Assembly: GCF_018130955.1 (NCBI RefSeq)
Contig: NZ_JAFCJM010000002.1
Coordinates: forward strand, 1 to 64,000
DNA: 64,000 bases
Source of the DNA: Bradyrhizobium liaoningense
Lineage (GTDB): Bacteria; Pseudomonadota; Alphaproteobacteria; Rhizobiales; Xanthobacteraceae
Direction: 5' to 3'
This document shows, piece by piece, positions 23,293-33,500 of this stretch (within the stretch, counting starts at the first letter, position 1; every line of letters starts with the position of its first letter). Both the position numbers and the translations under genes were made by a program. Below the pieces are notes generated by a model that had not been told where the DNA came from, ran no database searches, and saw only the letters and a list, made by a program, of their open reading frames with translations.

Positions 23293-25119
23293 ATGTGCGG
23301 GATTGTCGGCATTCTCGGGCGCACGCCGGTTGCAGAGCAATTGGTGGATTCGCTCAAACGTCTGGAATATCGCGGCTACGACTCCGCGGGCGTCGCCACG
23401 CTCGAAGGCGATCGTCTCGAGCGCCGCCGCGCCGAGGGCAAGCTGAAGAACCTCGAGAAGCGGCTCGACGCCGAGCCGCTCAAGGGCACCACCGGCATCG
23501 GCCATACCCGCTGGGCCACGCACGGCAAGCCGACCGAGCACAATGCGCATCCGCACGCGACCGAGAACGTCGCGGTCGTGCACAACGGCATCATCGAGAA
23601 TTTCCGCGAGCTGCGCGAGAAGCTGGAAAAGCAGGGCGCGCAGTTTTCCAGCGAGACCGACACCGAGGTCGTGGCGCATCTCGTCAATTCCTATCTGCTC
23701 AAGGGCCAGTCGCCGCAGGAGGCCGTGAAGGCTTCGCTGCCGCAACTGCGCGGCGCCTTTGCGCTCGGCTTCCTGTTCCGCGGCCACGGCGATCTCCTGA
23801 TCGGTGCGCGAAAGGGCTCGCCGCTTGCGATCGGCTATGGCGATGGCGAGATGTATCTCGGCTCCGACGCGATTGCACTCGCGCCGTTCACCGACACCAT
23901 CAGCTATCTCGAGGACGGCGACTGGGTCGTGCTGTCGCACGAGGTCGGGGTGATCCATGACGCCTCCGGCGCCGTGGTCAACCGCGAGGTGCTGAAGTCG
24001 GGCGCGTCGTCCTTCCTGGTCGACAAGGCCAACTATCGCCACTTCATGGCCAAGGAAATCCACGAGCAGCCCGAGGTCGTCGGCCATACGTTGGCGCGTT
24101 ATGTCGACATGGCATCCGAGCGCGTCGCGCTGCCGGTCAAGCTGCCGTTCGACTTCAACGACGTGCAGCGCATCACCATCACCGCCTGCGGCACCGCCAG
24201 TTACGCCGGTTACGTCGCGAAATACTGGTTCGAGCGCTTTGCGCGCGTCCCGGTCGAGGTCGATGTCGCCTCCGAATTCCGCTATCGCGAGGCGCCCTTG
24301 CGCAAGGGCGACCTGGCGGTCTTCATCTCGCAGTCCGGCGAGACCGCCGACACGCTCGCCGCACTTCGCTACGCCAAGGAGCAGGGCGCGCACACCGTTG
24401 CGGTGGTCAACGTGCCGACCTCGACGATCGCGCGCGAGGCCGAGACGGTGCTGCAGACGCTCGCCGGCCCCGAGATCGGCGTGGCCTCGACAAAAGCCTT
24501 CACCTGCCAGTTGATGGTGCTGGCCGCGCTGGCGGTCGCCGCCGGCAAGGCACGCGGCGAACTGTCCGACGCCGACGAGGCCAAGCTCGTCCAGGGCCTG
24601 GTCGAGATCCCGCGCCTGATTGCAGCAGCCCTCGTCACCGAGCCGCAGATCGAAAAGCTCGCCCGCGACATCGCAAAGTCCCGCGACGTGCTCTATCTCG
24701 GCCGCGGCACCAGCTTCCCGATCGCGCTGGAAGGCGCGCTGAAGCTGAAGGAGATCTCCTACATCCACGCCGAGGGCTATGCCGCCGGCGAGCTCAAGCA
24801 CGGCCCGATCGCGTTGATCGACGAGACCATGCCGGTCGTGGTGATCGCGCCCTACGACCGGGTGTTCGAGAAGACCGTCTCCAATATGCAGGAGGTGGCG
24901 GCGCGCGGCGGCAACATCATCCTGGTGACCGACGCCAAGGGGGCGGAGGAGGCGACGGTGGATTCGCTCGTCACCATCGTGCTGCCGGACATGGGCTCGG
25001 CGTTCACGCCGATCGTCTATGCCATCCCCGTGCAATTGCTGGCCTATCATACGGCCGTGGTGATGGGGACCGACGTCGACCAGCCGCGCAACCTCGCCAA
25101 ATCGGTGACCGTCGAATAG
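23293..25119 (+). CDS. glmS: Glutamine--fructose-6-phosphate aminotransferase (isomerizing)
   Basis: The 608 aa length is standard for GlmS. The start is ATG 23293, because the catalytic Cys must follow Met directly (MCGIVGI); the frame open to 23206 is not used. The class II glutamine amidotransferase domain (1-240) has TRWATHG and HNGIIEN. Two SIS domains follow, with TACGTASYAG, SQSGETADT and the C-terminal end DQPRNLAKSVTVE. It makes glucosamine-6-phosphate, the first step to UDP-GlcNAc. Confidence 0.98.
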   Translation: MCGIVGILGRTPVAEQLVDSLKRLEYRGYDSAGVATLEGDRLERRRAEGKLKNLEKRLDAEPLKGTTGIGHTRWATHGKPTEHNAHPHATENVAVVHNGIIENFRELREKLEKQGAQFSSETDTEVVAHLVNSYLLKGQSPQEAVKASLPQLRGAFALGFLFRGHGDLLIGARKGSPLAIGYGDGEMYLGSDAIALAPFTDTISYLEDGDWVVLSHEVGVIHDASGAVVNREVLKSGASSFLVDKANYRHFMAKEIHEQPEVVGHTLARYVDMASERVALPVKLPFDFNDVQRITITACGTASYAGYVAKYWFERFARVPVEVDVASEFRYREAPLRKGDLAVFISQSGETADTLAALRYAKEQGAHTVAVVNVPTSTIAREAETVLQTLAGPEIGVASTKAFTCQLMVLAALAVAAGKARGELSDADEAKLVQGLVEIPRLIAAALVTEPQIEKLARDIAKSRDVLYLGRGTSFPIALEGALKLKEISYIHAEGYAAGELKHGPIALIDETMPVVVIAPYDRVFEKTVSNMQEVAARGGNIILVTDAKGAEEATVDSLVTIVLPDMGSAFTPIVYAIPVQLLAYHTAVVMGTDVDQPRNLAKSVTVE

Positions 25120-25208
25120 GCAGAAGGAGCACTCCGCCGGTCGCATCGCGCCTTCAAAAATCTGCTAGAAGCAACTAGCTAGAGTGAAGCGACCGACTTG
25201 GAACCCGA

Positions 25209-25988
25209 ATGACCGCCCGCGACGACGCGTCCCCGCCTGCGCCCCTGCCAGACTTGCCGCCGGAACCGCATACCGGCCTGATGGGCCGTTTCCGCAACTA
25301 TTTTCTCACCGGCCTCATCGTCACGGGGCCGATTGCGATCACCCTGTATCTGGTCTGGTGGTTCGTCACCTGGGTCGATGGCGTGGTGCGGCCCTTCGTG
25401 CCACTGGCCTACAGGCCGGAGACCTATCTTCCCTATGGCGTTCCCGGCTGGGGACTGATTGTGGCATTCTTCACGCTGACGCTGGTCGGTTTCCTCGCGG
25501 CCAACTTGATCGGCCGTACGCTGGTCGATGTCGGCGAGACCTTCCTCGGCCGAATCCCGGCCGTGCGCGCGATCTACCGTGGCCTGAAGCAGGTGTTCGA
25601 GACGCTGTTCTCCGGCAAGGGCTCGAGCTTCCGAAAAGTGGGGTTGGTCGAGTTTCCTTCGCCCGGCATGTGGTCGATTGTGCTGATCTCGCAATCGCCG
25701 AGCGAGGACATTTCCCGCAGCCTGCCGGGGCAGGAGGAGCACGTCTCGGTGTTCCTGCCGTGCTCGCCGAACCCGACCACCGGCTTCTTCTTCTACGTGC
25801 CCAAGAGCAAGATCATCGAGGTCGAGCTGAGCGCCGAGGATGCCGCGACGCTGATCATGTCGGCCGGCGTGGTGCAGCCGGGCTCGGCGCCCGACCCGAA
25901 GAAGGCGGCCGCTCTTGCCGGCATGGCGAATGCCGCCCGCATCGCCAACGCCTCGACGCTCCAGCCTCAGCCTGCGAAGGTGGAGTAG
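25209..25988 (+). CDS. DUF502 family membrane protein
   Basis: This is a 259 aa protein. A Pro-rich N-terminus leads to RFRNYFLTGLIVTGPIAITLYLVW, the signature first helix of DUF502, and a second helix (GWGLIVAFFTLTLVGFLAANL). Next come IPAVRAIYRGLKQV and the soluble C-terminal domain with PSPGMWSI and VFLPCSPNPTTGFFFYVP. DUF502 proteins occur widely in alphaproteobacteria and have no firm function. It starts 90 bp after glmS on the same strand and could share its transcript. Confidence 0.92.
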   Translation: MTARDDASPPAPLPDLPPEPHTGLMGRFRNYFLTGLIVTGPIAITLYLVWWFVTWVDGVVRPFVPLAYRPETYLPYGVPGWGLIVAFFTLTLVGFLAANLIGRTLVDVGETFLGRIPAVRAIYRGLKQVFETLFSGKGSSFRKVGLVEFPSPGMWSIVLISQSPSEDISRSLPGQEEHVSVFLPCSPNPTTGFFFYVPKSKIIEVELSAEDAATLIMSAGVVQPGSAPDPKKAAALAGMANAARIANASTLQPQPAKVE

Positions 25989-26090
25989 GGCCATTCCTTT
26001 GCGGGATGGCCGCATTCACCTAGGCCTCCGCATCCTCTGCTATTCTTCCAGCCGAACTGAGCACCTCGCTCGGACGTCGAACTGGAGTGC

Positions 26091-26951
26091 ATGATGTCCC
26101 CAACCATTGCGATTTTGGCGCCCGGTGCCATGGGCAGCGCCGTCGCCCGTCGTCTCAGCGAGCACGGCGCGCGCGTGCTGACGTCATTGAAGGGGCGGAG
26201 CGAGGCGACGCTGAAACGGGCGGCGGATGCCGGCATGGTCGGTGCCGAGGACGACGCCGTCGCGAGCGCCGACATCATCCTGTCGATCGTGCCGCCAGGG
26301 GAGGCCGTTGCGCTCGCGGAGGGGTTGGCCGCACTGATCGTCAGGCGCGAGAAGAAGCCGGTCGTGGTCGACTGCAATGCCGTCAATGTCGACACCGTGC
26401 GCAGGATCGAGGAGATCATTGGCTCGGCGCAGGCGCCGTTCGTCGACGCCGGCATCATCGGCTTTCCCCCGCAGCCGGGCGGCAAGAGCCCGGCGTTCTA
26501 CATGTCGGGCGAGCATGCCAAGGACGTCGCCGTGCTGAAAGACCTCGGCCTCGACGTGCGCATCGTCGAAGGACCGGTCGGCGCGGCATCCGCGCTAAAG
26601 ATGTCCTATGCCGGCATCAACAAGGGACTGGCCGGCATCGGCTCGGCTATGGTGGTCGCGGCGACCAAGGCGGGTGCCGCTGACGCACTGCGCGACGAGC
26701 TCGCGCTGAGCCAGCCGGCCATCCTGGCACGACTTGAAACCGCGCTGCCGGACATGATCCCGAAAGCCTATCGCTGGGTCGCCGAGATGCGGGAGATTGC
26801 GGGTTTTCTCGGGCCGGATCATCCGGCGAGCCAGATCTACGAGGGGTTTGCGCGCTGGTTCGAGCATCTTGCCGAAGATGCGAACGGCGAGGGTGCGGAT
26901 GCGGCACTCTTGAGGGCGTTTGCGGCAAGGGTCGCGCGGAAGAAAGCCTAG
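26091..26951 (+). CDS. NAD(P)-dependent oxidoreductase (6PGDH-like NAD-binding plus DUF1932)
   Basis: This is a 286 aa protein; ATG 26094 is an alternative start. The N-terminal Rossmann domain has ILAPGAMGSAVARRL (GxGxMG-type site) and VVDCNAVNVDTVRRI. A middle segment, FVDAGIIGFPPQPGGKSPAFYMSG, holds the DxGIxG-like catalytic loop. A helical C-terminal domain contains KMSYAGINKGLAGIG, with the Lys usual for 3-hydroxyisobutyrate dehydrogenase-like enzymes. The substrate is unknown; hydroxy-acid oxidation is inferred from the fold. Confidence 0.88.
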   Translation: MMSPTIAILAPGAMGSAVARRLSEHGARVLTSLKGRSEATLKRAADAGMVGAEDDAVASADIILSIVPPGEAVALAEGLAALIVRREKKPVVVDCNAVNVDTVRRIEEIIGSAQAPFVDAGIIGFPPQPGGKSPAFYMSGEHAKDVAVLKDLGLDVRIVEGPVGAASALKMSYAGINKGLAGIGSAMVVAATKAGAADALRDELALSQPAILARLETALPDMIPKAYRWVAEMREIAGFLGPDHPASQIYEGFARWFEHLAEDANGEGADAALLRAFAARVARKKA

Positions 26952-26972
26952 GGCAGAGACACCGCCGGGACT

Positions 26973-27145
26973 TCACCTCGCCCCGCTTGCGGGGAGAGGT
27001 CGGATTGCATCGAAGATGCAATCCGGGTGAGGGGGAGGCTCCGCAAGTCCGTCTCTTACAGTGATCGCGGAAGTGCCCCTCACCCCAGCCCTCTCAGAGC
27101 GAGCGAAGCTCGTCTCGGCCCCGTAAGAACGGGACGAGGGAGCGC
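26973..27145. repeat. Pair of inverted dispersed repeats with internal hairpins
   Basis: CTCGCCCCGCTTGCGGGGAG at 26979, the hairpin TTGCATCGAAGATGCAA and GGGTGAGGGGGA (to 27036) form one copy. CCCCTCACCCCAGCCCTCTC at 27076 with CCCCGTAAGAACGGG (to about 27145) is the inverted partner. This hairpin-rich repeat is widespread between genes in Bradyrhizobium and relatives. It fills most of the 378-bp gap 26952-27329. Confidence 0.75.
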
Positions 27146-27329
27146 ACCAGCGCGATCGCCTCGTGCCGCTCAATGGAAAAAAGCCGCCAGCGCTACACAC
27201 GCGACCTCGTTGATCTATGTCATCACTTTCCTCTGAGACGGGAGGGTCATCACCGGAGCTGAAAGCAACGATGCGTGGCGCGGCGGCCTTGCGGCGCGGG
27301 CCACGTGGCACCCGAAGCGGAGGATATCG

Positions 27330-27593
27330 ATGTGGGTCCTGATGTACGTCTTCTCCTACTCGGTCAGCCCGGCCGCGACGAGCGACAAGGCGGAATGGAG
27401 GCTGCTCCCGACTGTCGTGTTTCAGGAGTTCTCGAATGAGGAGCGGTGCAGGGCGGCCAAGTCGGCACTTGAAAGCAGCCTGAAGGATGCCGGAACGAGG
27501 CTGAAAAGCGGGCTGGAGGACTTGAAGAGCATCGGCAAGGCCGATCCGGCGCAGGTCATCATTGCCTATAACGTCGAATGCCTTCCGAAATAG
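27330..27593 (+). CDS. Hypothetical protein (87 aa)
   Basis: ATG 27330 has GGAGG 7 nt upstream. The first 17 residues (MWVLMYVFSYSVSPAAT) are hydrophobic and may be a signal. The rest is a helical domain with two Cys (EERCRAAKSALESSLKDAG, VECLPK). Overall it resembles small exported proteins that sense or bind unknown ligands. No family is assigned. Confidence 0.7.
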   Translation: MWVLMYVFSYSVSPAATSDKAEWRLLPTVVFQEFSNEERCRAAKSALESSLKDAGTRLKSGLEDLKSIGKADPAQVIIAYNVECLPK

Positions 27594-27685
27594 CGGCCGC
27601 GCGCACGACCGTTGATCTAGATCAACGGCTGTCCGATCTGCGCGGGAGGCAATCGGCCCCGGCAACGAACTTGTTGGGGGCAATC

Positions 27686-27856
27686 GTGATCAGGGGAATC
27701 CTTGCAGCTGCGATCTGCGTGGCGGTGCTTTACATGGCCGACCAGGAATTTGCCGACGGACACTACACCAGTTACGCCACGAAGGTCGTGACAAAGGTGA
27801 AGCAAGCGATCGGGATCCAGGAGAAGGGCTCTGTGCGCGGCGCAGAAAAGATCTAG
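27686..27856 (+). CDS. Small membrane-anchored protein (56 aa)
   Basis: The likely start is GTG 27686, with GGGGG 6 nt upstream; the frame is open from 27578, overlapping the previous gene. One hydrophobic anchor (GILAAAICVAVLYMA) is followed by a polar part (DGHYTSYATKVVTKVKQAIG). The stop codon (27854-27856) overlaps the recG stop (27853-27855) on the other strand. Confidence 0.6.
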   Translation: MIRGILAAAICVAVLYMADQEFADGHYTSYATKVVTKVKQAIGIQEKGSVRGAEKI

Positions 27857-29961
27857 CCCGCCCCGATCAGCGGGATCGCCTCGTCCCGCTCGTAGAGATA
27901 CAACAGGCATCGCAACGCTTCGCCGCGCTCGCCCGTCAGCTTGGGATTGTCCTTCATGATCCGCAGCGCCTCGTCGCGCGCTTGCGTGATCAATTGGCCG
28001 TGGACCTCCGAGCGCGCGATGCGATAGCCGGGCAGGCCGCTTTGGCGCACGCCCAGCACGTCGCCTTCGCCGCGCAGCTTCAGATCTTCCTCCGCGATCC
28101 GAAAGCCGTCTGACGTCTCGCGGATGACCTTGAGACGCGCCTTCGACATCTCGCCGAGCGGTTCTGAGTAGAGCAGAAGGCAGGTCGAGGCTTCCGAGCC
28201 ACGGCCGATGCGGCCGCGCAACTGGTGGAGCTGCGCGAGCCCAAAACGTTCGGCGTTCTCGATCACCATGATGGTCGCGGCCGGCACGTCGACGCCGACT
28301 TCGACCACGGTGGTCGCGACCAGGAGCCCGATCTCGTGGGCGGCAAATTGCGCCATCACGCGGTCCTTCTCGGTGCCCTTCATCTGGCCATGGACCAGCC
28401 CGACGCGGTCGCCAAAGCGCTTTTGCAGGCTCTCGAAGCGTTTTGTCGCGTTGGTGAGATGTTCGGTACCTTCGGCCTCGGACTCCTCGACCAGCGGGCA
28501 GATCCAGTAGACCAGCTTGCCCGACTGCAGCGCGCGGCCCACCCCGTCCATGACCTCCTCGATGCGGCTCATCGGCACGGCGCGCGTGTCGATCGGCTGG
28601 CGTCCCGCCGGCTTCTCGCGCAACTCGCTGACATCCATGTCGCCGAAATAGGTCAGCACCAGCGTGCGCGGGATCGGCGTGGCGCTCAGCACCAGCACGT
28701 CGACGGCTTCGCCCTTCGAGGTCAGCGCCAGCCGCTCGCGCACGCCAAAGCGATGCTGCTCGTCGACGACGGCGAGCGCCAGCGCCTTGAAGATCACGTC
28801 GTCCTGGATCAGCGCATGGGTGCCGACCAGGAGATCGATCTCGCCTTCGGCGAGGCGGGCGAGGATGTCGCGGCGCTCCTTGCCCTTTTCGCGGCCGGTG
28901 AGAATCGCGACCCGCACGCCGGCGCGCTCGGCAAGCGGCGCGATGGTCTTGATGTGCTGGCGCGCCAGGATTTCGGTCGGCGCCATCAGCGCTGCCTGCT
29001 TGCCGACCTCGGCCACGGCCGCGGCCGCAAGTAGTGCCACCACGGTCTTGCCGGAGCCGACGTCGCCCTGCAGCAGCCGCAGCATCCGCACGGGTTGTTT
29101 CAGATCATCGGCGATGGCGGCGGCGGCGGTGCGCTGGGACGGCGTCAGCGCATAGGGCAGGGCGTCGATGATTTTGTTGCGCAGGTTTCCGTCGCCGGCG
29201 TTGCGCACGCCGGCAGGCCTGCGCAGTTGTGCGCGGATCAGGGCGAGGGCGAGTTGTCCTGCCAAGAGCTCGTCGAAGGCGAGGCGTGACCAGAACGGCT
29301 GGTCCGGCAGGATGTCCGTCAGCTCGACCGGCTGGTGCACGCGGTGCAGCGCCTCGGCGATTGGCGGGAAGTGGCAGCGGCGCAGCACCTCAGGGCTGAT
29401 CCATTCCGGAAGCGCGGGCAGCTTCTGCAGCGCCTGTGCGATCGCCCGGCGGAGCGAGCCGAGTGCGAGCCCTTCGGTGAGCGGGTAGACCGGATCGATG
29501 CCGGAGAGCTTTGCGATCGCCTCTTCGTCGAGCACGCGGTCGGGATGCACGATCTGCGGGATGCCGTCATACATCTGCAGCGTGCCGGAGACGTAGCGCT
29601 TCTCGCCCATCGGCAAGAGCTTCTCGACATAGCCGGGTTTTGCACGGAAGAAGGTCAGGACGACATCGCCCGTGTCGTCGCTGGCATAGACGAGATAGGG
29701 CGCGCGCGAGTTGCGCGGCGGAGGCGGGCGGTGGCGGTCGACGGTGACTTCCAGCGTCACCACGGTGCCGGGGACGGCGTCGCGAATTTTTGGCCGTGCC
29801 CGGCGGTCGATGACCTGGCTCGGCAGATGCAGCAACAGATCGACCAGCCGCGGCGTCTCATCGCGGCTGAGCAGATAGCGCAGCAGCTTGTCCTGCTTCG
29901 GACCGACGCCGGGCAGGCTAGTCACGGCAGCAAACAGCGGATTGAGCAGGCTCGGGCGCAT
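27853..29961 (-). CDS. recG: ATP-dependent DNA helicase RecG
   Basis: The product is 702 aa from ATG 29961 (MRPSLLNPLF); the frame is open to 30069 but the extra residues are not typical. The N-terminal wedge domain has an OB fold (VTLEVTVDRHRPPPP). The helicase has QGDVGSGKT (Walker A), VVDEQHRFGVRERL (DEQH box), SATPIPRTL and the C-terminal motif region LVHGQMKGTEKDRVM, plus the RecG end with LKLRGEGDVLG. It remodels stalled forks and branched DNA. It stands alone on this strand. Confidence 0.97.
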   Translation of the reverse strand: MRPSLLNPLFAAVTSLPGVGPKQDKLLRYLLSRDETPRLVDLLLHLPSQVIDRRARPKIRDAVPGTVVTLEVTVDRHRPPPPRNSRAPYLVYASDDTGDVVLTFFRAKPGYVEKLLPMGEKRYVSGTLQMYDGIPQIVHPDRVLDEEAIAKLSGIDPVYPLTEGLALGSLRRAIAQALQKLPALPEWISPEVLRRCHFPPIAEALHRVHQPVELTDILPDQPFWSRLAFDELLAGQLALALIRAQLRRPAGVRNAGDGNLRNKIIDALPYALTPSQRTAAAAIADDLKQPVRMLRLLQGDVGSGKTVVALLAAAAVAEVGKQAALMAPTEILARQHIKTIAPLAERAGVRVAILTGREKGKERRDILARLAEGEIDLLVGTHALIQDDVIFKALALAVVDEQHRFGVRERLALTSKGEAVDVLVLSATPIPRTLVLTYFGDMDVSELREKPAGRQPIDTRAVPMSRIEEVMDGVGRALQSGKLVYWICPLVEESEAEGTEHLTNATKRFESLQKRFGDRVGLVHGQMKGTEKDRVMAQFAAHEIGLLVATTVVEVGVDVPAATIMVIENAERFGLAQLHQLRGRIGRGSEASTCLLLYSEPLGEMSKARLKVIRETSDGFRIAEEDLKLRGEGDVLGVRQSGLPGYRIARSEVHGQLITQARDEALRIMKDNPKLTGERGEALRCLLYLYERDEAIPLIGAG

Positions 29962-30085
29962 TCGTGCAACATTCGTCATGCGCGGGCTTGCCGTCTTCGC
30001 TGAAGCTTCGTCGGCCTTGGATCGAAAGCCCGGCGAAGCCTTTGGCGGAGCAGGGACCCGCGAATCCATCTTTCAATGACTGGGG

Positions 30086-30108
30086 ATTGCCGGGTCAAGC
30101 CCGGCAAT
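30086..30108. repeat. Short palindromic repeat
   Basis: ATTGCCGGG, a 5-nt loop and CCCGGCAAT form a perfect 9-bp stem, extended outward by the near-complementary GGGGA and TCCCC. This 'attgccgggtcaagcccggcaat' kind of palindrome is common between genes in Bradyrhizobium. It lies in the recG-sdhE intergenic gap. Confidence 0.65.
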
Positions 30109-30219
30109 GACGGTCCCCAAACAATTGCAATAACAAAGGGCTGACATCGGCCGTTCAAGTGGCTATATCACCCCCGCCCGGCACGTCCGGGCTTTTGGCG
30201 TTGGACGGATTTTGCGAAA

Positions 30220-30510
30220 ATGACGGGAACGACACGATCGAGCGGCGGCCTGGATGATCGCCGCAAGCGGCTTTTGTTCCGCTGCTGGCACCGCGGCACG
30301 CGCGAGATGGACCTTATCCTCGGCCGTTTTGCGGATGCGGAGATCGGCAGCCTGTCCGATGCCGAAATGACCGAGCTGGAGCGCCTGATCGAGGTGCCCG
30401 ATCCCGATCTCTATGCCGCAATCACCGGCGACAAGGAGCTGCCGGCGGATGTGCCGGGCGAGCTGTTCGCGCGCATCAAGGCGTTTCCGGCGGCGGGCGA
30501 CAATTCATGA
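30220..30510 (+). CDS. sdhE: Succinate dehydrogenase assembly factor 2 family protein (SdhE)
   Basis: The 96 aa length is normal. It has the family signature RGTRE (RGxxE) within WHRGTREMDLILGRF at about residues 24-38, followed by the conserved acidic helix (MTELERLIEVPDPDLY). SdhE promotes covalent FAD attachment to the flavoprotein subunit of succinate dehydrogenase. Its TGA overlaps the mfd start by four bases (ATGA), so the two are translationally coupled. Confidence 0.93.
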   Translation: MTGTTRSSGGLDDRRKRLLFRCWHRGTREMDLILGRFADAEIGSLSDAEMTELERLIEVPDPDLYAAITGDKELPADVPGELFARIKAFPAAGDNS

Positions 30511-33500
30511 AACCGGCCTCGAAATCGCCGACCGAGCTGCTTGCACCGGGCCGCGCGCTGACGCTTGCCAATGTCGCCGAGGGTGCCGAAGGCCTCGTCG
30601 TCTCCGATCTCGCGCGAGCCATCGCGGCGCGGCCGAAGAAGCCGGCGGTCAGCCTCGCCGTCGTCTGCCGCGACGGTCCGCGCATGCAGCAATTGGAACG
30701 CGCGCTCCAGTTCTTCGCGCCCGACCTGCCGGTGCTGCTGTTCCCTGCCTGGGACTGCCAGCCCTATGACCGCGTCTCGCCGCATGGCGGCATCTTGGCG
30801 CAACGCCTGACCACGCTGGCGCGGCTCGCTTCGCTCACGGGCAGCGACAAGCCGCTGATCGTGCTGACCACGGTCAACGCGGTTGTTCAGCGCGTGCCCT
30901 CGCGCGATCTCGTGGCGGCCCAGGCGCTCTCGCTGGCGCCCGGCAACGTCGTGCCGATGGACACGATCGTCTCCTGGCTCGAGCACAATGGCTACGCCAG
31001 ATCCTCGACCGTGCGCGAGGCGGGCGAATATGCCGTGCGCGGCGGCATCCTCGATCTCTTCCCGGCAGGCCTCGACCAGCCCGTCCGCTTCGATTTCTTC
31101 GGCGACAGTCTGGAGTCGATCCGCTCGTTCGACGCGGAGACGCAACGCACGCTCCTGGACATGCGTTCGCTCGATCTGGTGCCGATCTCGGAATTCCAGC
31201 TCGTCACCGACACCATCCGCCGCTTCCGCATGGGCTATGTCGCCGAGTTCGGCGCGCCCGAGCGCGACGACGCGCTGTATGAAGCCGTCAGCGAAGGCCG
31301 CCGCCATCCCGGCATGGAGCACTGGTTGCCGCTGTTCCAGGAGCGGATGGATACGCTGTTCGATTATCTCGACGGCGCGCCGATCGCGATCGAGCCGCAG
31401 GCCGAGGACGCCGTCCGCGAACGCTTCAAGCAGATACTCGACTACTACCAGGCCCGCCGCGACGCGCTGGAGCATCCGACCGGCGGCGCCATCTACAAGC
31501 CGCTGCCGCCGGACCGGCTCTATTTGACGGAAGAGGAGTGGGGCCAACGCATCGCCGGCGTCGCGCTGGCGCGGCTGACGCAATTCTCGGTGCCGGCCGA
31601 CGGTGTCTCGATCGTCGATGCCGGCGCGCGCAAGGGGCGGGACTTTGCGCCGGAGCGCAACGATACCACCGTCAACGTCTTCGAAGCCGTCGTGTCGCAT
31701 GTGCAGGCACTGCATGCCCAGCGCAAGAAGGTCGTGGTTGCCTTGTGGACCGAGGGCTCGCGCGACCGCATGGCCTCGATGCTGCGCGACCACAAGCTGA
31801 CGCAGACGACCAGCGTCAATAGCTGGCGGACGGTGCAGGCGACGCCCCGCAACGAGACCATGCTCGCCGTACTCGGCCTCGAAAGCGGGTTCGAGACCGA
31901 CGCCATCGCAATCATCAGCGAGCAGGACATCCTTGGCGACCGCCTGGTGCGGCCGCGCAAGGCGAGCCGCAAGCTCGACAATTTCATCTCGGAGGTGACG
32001 AGCCTTGCGGCCGGCGACATCGTGGTCCACGTCGATCACGGCATCGGCCGCTTCATCGGCTTGCAAACGCTCGACGTCGCCGGCGCGCCGCATGATTGTC
32101 TCGAGCTGCATTATGCCGCCGAGACGAAGCTGTTCCTCCCGGTCGAGAACATCGAGCTGCTGTCGCGATATGGCTCCGACCAGACCACGGTCGAGCTCGA
32201 CCGCCTCGGCGGCTCCGGCTGGCAGACGCGCAAGGCAAAGCTGAAGAACCGCATCCGCGAGATCGCGGGCGAGCTCATCAAGATCGCCGCCGAGCGCATG
32301 CTGAACGAGGCGCCGAAGCTGCCGGTGCAGCAGGGCGTCTATGACGAATTCTGCGCGCGCTTCCCTTATGACGAGACCGAGGACCAGCTTGGCGCCATCG
32401 AATCCACGCTGAAAGACCTGGAGCGCGGCCGGCCCATGGACCGGCTGATCTGCGGCGATGTCGGTTTCGGCAAGACGGAAGTGGCGCTGCGGGCGGCCTT
32501 TGCGGTTGCGCTAGAGGGCAAGCAGGTCGCTGTCGTTGTGCCGACCACGCTGCTGGCGCGCCAGCATTTTAGGACTTTTACCGAGCGCTTCCGCGGCTTT
32601 CCCGTGAACGTCGCGCAGGCCTCGCGCCTCGTCCCGACCAAGGAGCTGAACCAGGTCAAGAAGGGGCTGACCGATGGTTCCGTCGACGTCGTCGTCGGCA
32701 CCCATGCGCTGCTCGGCAAGGCGATCAAGTTCCGCGACCTCGGCCTGCTCATCGTCGACGAGGAGCAGCACTTTGGCGTCAGCCACAAGGAGCGGCTGAA
32801 GGCACTCCGCTCCGAGGTCCATGTGCTGACGCTGTCGGCGACGCCGATCCCGCGCACGCTGCAATTGGCGCTCACTGGAGTCCGCGAACTCTCGATCATC
32901 GCCTCGCCCCCGGTGGATCGCCTTGCGGTCCGCACCTTCGTCGCCCCGCATGATCCCCTGATGATCCGCGAGGCGCTGCTGCGCGAGCGCTATCGCGGCG
33001 GCCAGGCGTTCTACGTCGTGCCGCGCATCGACGATCTCGCCGAGGTCAAGGACTTCCTCGACAAGAACGTGCCGGAGATGAAGGTCGCGGTCGCGCACGG
33101 GCAGATGCCGCCCGCCGTGATCGAGGACATCATGACGGCGTTCTACGACGGCAAGTTCGACATCCTCCTGTCGACCACGATCGTGGAATCCGGCCTCGAT
33201 ATCCCCAACGCCAACACGCTGATCGTGCACCGCGCCGACATGTTCGGCCTTGCGCAGCTCTACCAGCTCCGCGGTCGCGTCGGCCGTTCCAAGCTGCGCG
33301 CCTATGCGCTGTTCACGCTGCCGGCGCAGCAGAAGATCACGGCGCAGGCCGAACGGCGCCTCACGGTGCTGCAATCGCTGGAGACGCTGGGCGCCGGCTT
33401 CCAGCTCGCCTCGCACGATCTCGACATCCGTGGCGCCGGCAATCTCTTGGGCGAAGAGCAGTCCGGTCATATCAAGGAGGTCGGCTTCGAGCTCTATCAG

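Noticed and set aside
23203-25146. 647-codon antisense ORF opposite glmS
   Set aside because: glmS is unambiguous on the plus strand; the antisense frame is open only because of high GC3.
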